From Hyphomicrobiales bacterium (GTDB lineage: Bacteria > Pseudomonadota > Alphaproteobacteria > Rhizobiales > JAUVMS01): 9,050 nt of DNA. Each line of letters opens with the position of its first letter. The stretch's first letter is position 1. Below the pieces are notes generated by a model. It was not told where the DNA came from. It did not search any database and saw only the letters and a list, made by a program, of their open reading frames with translations. Where the stretch lies: NCBI GenBank assembly GCA_030600135.1, contig JAUVMS010000100.1, positions 1-9,050 of the forward strand. The letters run 5' to 3'. Below are positions 6,727 through 9,050 of the stretch, piece by piece. Position numbers and translations under genes: made by a program.

Positions 6727-6760
6727 GGTAGGTCCCGGTTCCGGCCAAGAGCCGGCTACC
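6727..6760. repeat. Composite inverted repeat in the control region
   Basis: GGTAG (6727-6731) pairs with CTACC (6756-6760), and CCGGC (6741-6745) pairs with GCCGG (6751-6755) around a CAAGA loop. The two stems stack on the 3' side, with a 9-base bulge on the 5' side. If the operon transcript starts upstream of this point it would form a GC-rich hairpin in a leader about 230-260 bases before the ligase start. Alternatively it could be a DNA-binding site. No T-run follows, so it is not a standard terminator. Confidence 0.35.
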
Positions 6761-6774
6761 ATTTGGTCACGCCC

Positions 6775-6787
6775 GTCACATCGTGAC
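6775..6787. promoter_or_regulatory. Candidate operator palindrome GTCAC-ATC-GTGAC
   Basis: A perfect 5+5 inverted repeat with a 3-base spacer. A further direct GTCAC copy lies at 6766-6770, nine bases upstream. Dimeric GntR-family regulators bind short GT-n-AC type palindromes, so this is a plausible site for the divergently encoded regulator. The link is inferred from position only. Confidence 0.35.
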
Positions 6788-7092
6788 AAACATCGGATGC
6801 TAGTACCAAATCTCACTTCGCACGCAACCTCGCCTAGTTCTGCTGCATTCGATCAGAGAATTCACACCGAACATCCTGTTCTTGAGTAGGAAACGACGAA
6901 TTGAGAACAAACGGTCGATGCGTGCAGGACGAAAATTGACTACAATTCTCTCTTTCTAATTTATTAGGTATTGGCCAATTGACACCAATTTCACTATCAT
7001 CCTGGGGCGGCTCGATATGACAATGCTCACTTTGGTATCGTTTCAAGCCCAATAAGCAAGCCCCCTTTCCCCGTATGCGTCCAATGGACTTC

Positions 7093-7123
7093 TTGACGAT
7101 TGCACCTTGAGAACAGACATAAT
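7093..7123 (+). promoter_or_regulatory. Candidate sigma-70 promoter of the GntR regulator
   Basis: TTGACG (7093-7098) resembles a -35 element and CATAAT (7118-7123) a -10 element, separated by 19 bases, which is longer than the usual 17. A start near 7130 would put the CCAAT repeats just downstream. A second TTGACT at 6936-6941, followed by AT-rich sequence around 6957-6966, is an alternative. Confidence 0.3.
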
Positions 7124-7150
7124 CAGGCCACAAGTGAGAGCCAAATGCAA

Positions 7151-7178
7151 ACCAATTTTACCCAATCAAGAACCAATT
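7151..7178. repeat. Helically spaced (A/C)CCAAT repeats at the regulator start
   Basis: ACCAATT at 7151, CCCAAT at 7161 and ACCAATT at 7172 are spaced 10 and 11 bases apart, about one helical turn each. A further ACCAATT lies at 6984, and GGCCAATT at 6973. Same-face spacing is typical of sites for a regulator that binds cooperatively. The elements are short and the region is AT-rich, so chance is possible. Confidence 0.3.
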
Positions 7179-7953
7179 GTGCGGTTTTTTCTCGAATGAG
7201 GAGTTCGAACTGATCAAGCAGACCAACCAGTCCAACGTCATCATTGGAGCAACTGTCGAGGAAGCGGCGTTGGGTCAAAAGCGGGGCGCCAAGGCCGTCA
7301 TTGCACGGGTCCGAAAGGCGATTGAGACCGGTGTCTATGTCCATGGCGAGCAGATTCCACCGGAGCGCGAGCTCGCAACCGCATTTGGTGCTGCGCGTAG
7401 CACCATCCGCAAGGCTCTCAACGAACTTGAGAAAGACGGCTTCGTCGTGCGCCGCGTCGGCAGCGGGACCTTTGTCGACTACAATGGCCCACTGCAGGGC
7501 AGCACGGGCGAGATTGCCGATCTAATCAGCCCATTGCAGCTGATTGATGCCCGCATCGCGGTTGAGCCGTACATGGCTCGGCTTGCCGCATTGCATGCCA
7601 CCCAGCGCGACATGGATGCCATCGAAGCCATTCTCTCCCGGCTCGAGGCCTGCAATGGTGACAAGGAATTGTTTTCGCGCGGCGATGCTGAGTTTCACCT
7701 CTCCATAGCGCGCTGCGCTCGAAACCCGCTTTTGCTGCATGTCTATGAGCAAATTAACGACATCAGATCGCGGCCGTTGTGGGCGGCGATCAAGGAGAAG
7801 GTGCTGACCCCCGAGCAGATTACTTCTTACAGCGCCCAGCACAGAGAGATCTTCGAGGCCATGCGTCGCCGCGATGCACGCAAGGTTTCGGATTTGATCC
7901 GCGGCCACCTAGACAAAGCCAGGCAGGATTTGATTGGGGCGCACAGCTGGTAG
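7177..7953 (+). CDS. FadR-family (GntR/FCD) transcriptional regulator
   Basis: An N-terminal winged helix-turn-helix (residues 39-100: GEQIPPERELATAFG, STIRKALNELEKDGFVVRR, GSGTFV) is followed by an FCD ligand-binding domain (about 120-250). The four residues that normally bind a metal in FCD domains appear present: Asp170 and His174 in DAEFHLSIA, His222 in QHREIFEA and His244 in GHLDKAR. Such regulators usually sense small carboxylates or amino acids bound to the metal. The gene is divergent from the ligase operon and is its most likely controller, acting as a repressor released by a pathway compound (inference). The open frame begins after a stop at 7135 and contains no ATG or GTG before the helix-turn-helix. 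The listed TTG 7177 start has no clear ribosome binding site. TTG 7270 (residue 32) has GAGGA seven bases upstream, and gives a conventional short N-terminus and about 227 residues. Confidence 0.92.
   Translation: MCGFFSNEEFELIKQTNQSNVIIGATVEEAALGQKRGAKAVIARVRKAIETGVYVHGEQIPPERELATAFGAARSTIRKALNELEKDGFVVRRVGSGTFVDYNGPLQGSTGEIADLISPLQLIDARIAVEPYMARLAALHATQRDMDAIEAILSRLEACNGDKELFSRGDAEFHLSIARCARNPLLLHVYEQINDIRSRPLWAAIKEKVLTPEQITSYSAQHREIFEAMRRRDARKVSDLIRGHLDKARQDLIGAHSW
7258..7262 (+). promoter_or_regulatory. Ribosome binding site suggesting a TTG 7270 start for the regulator
   Basis: GAGGA lies 7 bases before the in-frame TTG at 7270. It is the best ribosome binding site near the beginning of this gene. 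Starting there would remove 31 residues that are not part of the helix-turn-helix domain. Confidence 0.45.
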
Positions 7954-8028
7954 GCGCACCATTGGCGCAGTGTTTGAGCTAGGCAGAGCGTCGCTGCGTA
8001 TTCGGCGCCAAGCAGCCACGCCAACGTG

Positions 8029-8547
8029 TTAGCTCGACGAATCCAGCCGTTCGGCTACCCGCCTCAAAACGACGGGGCCACCTGCCTGCGACTTATCGAC
8101 ATCAAAGACGGCGTTACCTATGCCAATAGGCTTTTTCGTGCCGACGAAATGAATTTTGCCACCATCGAGTTCGACGAATCCACGAAACAAGTTTCCCATG
8201 AAAAAGCCCAAGATCGTAATCTGACTGGCATCTGCGAGTTCACGTCGTTTTTCCTCCGCCCAGCCCCAGCCGAACGGGCAATTGATGGCATGCTTTTCTG
8301 GCTTGTAGCCCTGAGTGATGCGGACGATGTTCCAATTGAAGGGAATTGCCTGGTCCAGGCGAAATTGACTGCGACCCGCAGCGGCGCCGATCTTGTCCAT
8401 GAGTTGGGCCCGCAACCGGGTTTGCTTCTGACAGGTGTTGTAGACTTGGCTGTAGTGCAGCCCGAGCACCACGCAAATGATACCTGGTGCGATAAAGAGT
8501 GCTGGCTTTGATGGTAGCGAGCTGAGCGCGCCTTTGATATTCACCAT
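8029..8547 (-). CDS. Membrane-anchored protein of unknown function, 172 aa
   Basis: I do not recognise a family. Residues about 15-37 (PALFIAPGIICVVLGLHYSQ) form one hydrophobic segment that could be an uncleaved signal anchor or a signal peptide. The remainder, with two widely spaced cysteines (one near 39, one in INCPFGWGW near 90), would then face the periplasm. The soluble part carries FNWNIVRITQGYKPEKHAIN and a strand-rich C-terminal half (ITILGFFMGNLFRGFVEL, GGKIHFVG, IGIGNAVFDV), which reads like a folded beta protein. I prefer this frame to the overlapping + frame (8026-8511) because it has a coherent membrane segment and globular composition. The ATG at 8547 has no strong ribosome binding site; a GTG at 8544 is the alternative. 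It converges with the regulator gene, 75 bases away. The role is unknown and there is no clear link to the nitrogen genes. Confidence 0.62.
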   Translation of the reverse strand: MVNIKGALSSLPSKPALFIAPGIICVVLGLHYSQVYNTCQKQTRLRAQLMDKIGAAAGRSQFRLDQAIPFNWNIVRITQGYKPEKHAINCPFGWGWAEEKRRELADASQITILGFFMGNLFRGFVELDGGKIHFVGTKKPIGIGNAVFDVDKSQAGGPVVLRRVAERLDSSS

Positions 8548-8709
8548 TTGGTTTTGCCGTGGTTTTGAGTTGTTGTTTCAACGAGTTTTGGTTTCGCACA
8601 CGGTCCGGCGCCACCCGGCCCCATCCCATCGTCGTTTGATTTGCCCGCATAGACACAGTACGTCAAGATGCAGAGGCCAGGTCGCGCCGATCCATGGTTG
8701 CACGCAGCG
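8548..8709. other. Intergenic stretch without a recognised feature
   Basis: This 162-base spacer lies between the 172-residue gene and the HutC-like gene, both on the minus strand. It would hold the promoter of the 172-residue gene. No strong promoter or terminator was recognised. A small GTTG-N6-CAAC repeat near 8570 is too weak to interpret. Confidence 0.4.
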
Positions 8710-9050
8710 TTACGACCGCGACACCAAACGAAAGCTCGCACCGGGGTGCGCCAGGCGAACCCATGTGACCGGCACGCCGTTCAGCCACGTCCGTCGCTCC
8801 ACCACAAAGAGCGCATCACGCGGCTCCAGATGGAGCAACGCCGCCTCCTCCTGAGTGGCGTTGGCGGCAAGAAAGGTATGTTCGGCATCGCAATAGGGTA
8901 TCTGACGTACGAGCCACTCGTTGGGCCCGAACTGGGAAAAGTCTTGGGCCCGCGCGTCAGGCACAGCCACCAGATAGATCCATCGGTCCTCGTATTGAAA
9001 GTGCGCATCGTCCGCGAAATGCAGGCATCGTACATGGACCACATCGCCCC
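8710..9050 (-). CDS. hutC: HutC-like GntR-family repressor, C-terminal UTRA domain (partial at right edge)
   Basis: The frame stays open to the end of the window, so the N-terminal DNA-binding domain lies beyond it; the GTG at 9042 is an internal codon. The visible 113 residues are the second half of a UTRA ligand-binding domain: VVHVRCLHFADDAHFQYEDRW, then FGPNEWLVRQIPYCDAEHTF, then LFVVERRTWLNGVPVTWVRL, and LAHPGASFRL at the end. The EDRW, EH, ERRTW and VRL...HPG pattern is typical of HutC, the histidine-utilisation repressor that responds to urocanate. Other UTRA regulators are possible but fit less well. If it is HutC, hut genes probably lie to the right. The protein ends in SRS, slightly shorter than the usual RFTP-type tail. 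Confidence 0.82.
   Translation of the reverse strand, partial: GDVVHVRCLHFADDAHFQYEDRWIYLVAVPDARAQDFSQFGPNEWLVRQIPYCDAEHTFLAANATQEEAALLHLEPRDALFVVERRTWLNGVPVTWVRLAHPGASFRLVSRS

Larger units (their letters stand above)
6500..7176. promoter_or_regulatory. Divergent control region between the ligase operon and the GntR regulator
   Basis: This 677-base stretch has no convincing coding frame on either strand; the frames at 6834-7133 (minus) and 6632-6889 (+) look like chance. It must hold the promoters of the minus-strand operon and of the + strand regulator, and it is long for such a spacer. It contains a GC-rich composite hairpin (6727-6760), a short palindrome (6775-6787), a TTTGGT/ACCAAA inverted pair (6762-6810), and several CCAAT elements near the regulator start. 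It becomes AT-rich from about 6930. No sigma-54 promoter with correct GG/GC spacing was found on the operon side, and no strong sigma-70 promoter was recognised for the operon. Confidence 0.6.

Noticed and set aside
6732..6760. tRNA-like GGTTC segment in the control region
   Set aside because: No cloverleaf can be drawn: no acceptor stem, D-arm or anticodon arm around it.
7954..8028. Bidirectional terminator between the regulator and the 172-residue gene
   Set aside because: Only four-base stems could be found and no T-run on either strand.
8026..8511. 161-residue + strand frame opposite the membrane-anchored protein
   Set aside because: It lies antisense to the 172-residue frame, lacks a clear ribosome binding site, and its translation shows no coherent domain, whereas the minus frame has a clear membrane segment and globular remainder.

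Overview
The window looks like a chromosomal segment of an alphaproteobacterium of moderately high GC. This is inferred from protein character, codon use and gene content (stand-alone glutamate-synthase-like GlxBCD proteins, a FadR-type GntR regulator, a HutC-type repressor); no rRNA, tRNA, mobile element or CRISPR array was seen.

Layout from left to right. Positions 1-431 hold no convincing gene. A 187-residue protein of unknown function runs on the + strand at 432-995. It converges on a minus-strand operon that fills 1042-6499 and is transcribed right to left: a glutamine-synthetase-family ligase (5021-6499), a class II glutamine amidotransferase (3995-4930), a GXGXG beta-helix protein (3159-4007), an FMN/iron-sulfur glutamate-synthase-like protein (1762-3132), an unrecognised acidic 137-residue protein (1316-1729) and the N-terminal remnant of a class I glutamine amidotransferase (1042-1254). 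A 678-bp intergenic region (6500-7177) with several inverted and direct repeats separates this operon from a divergent FadR-family (GntR/FCD) regulator at 7177-7953, or 7270-7953 if the better ribosome binding site is used. Next come a minus-strand, membrane-anchored protein of unknown function (8029-8547) and the C-terminal UTRA domain of a HutC-like repressor that runs off the right edge (8710-9050).

How the genes work together. The three middle operon proteins are the separated domains of the large subunit of glutamate synthase, as in rhizobial GlxBCD and methylotroph N-methylglutamate synthase MgsABC. Coupled to a GlnT/GmaS-like ligase, they suggest a gamma-glutamyl-amide or N-alkylglutamate route for assimilating an amine such as methylamine. 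The ligase keeps the ATP, metal and glutamate residues of glutamine synthetase. By my alignment it has Tyr and Trp where bacterial glutamine synthetases have the two acidic ammonium-site residues, which favours an amine other than ammonia. No N-methylglutamate dehydrogenase genes are present here, so either the pathway is completed elsewhere or the substrate differs from the textbook case.

The most interesting items are the altered ligase, the unknown 137-residue protein embedded in the operon, the broken amidotransferase at its tail, and the repeat-rich divergent control region.
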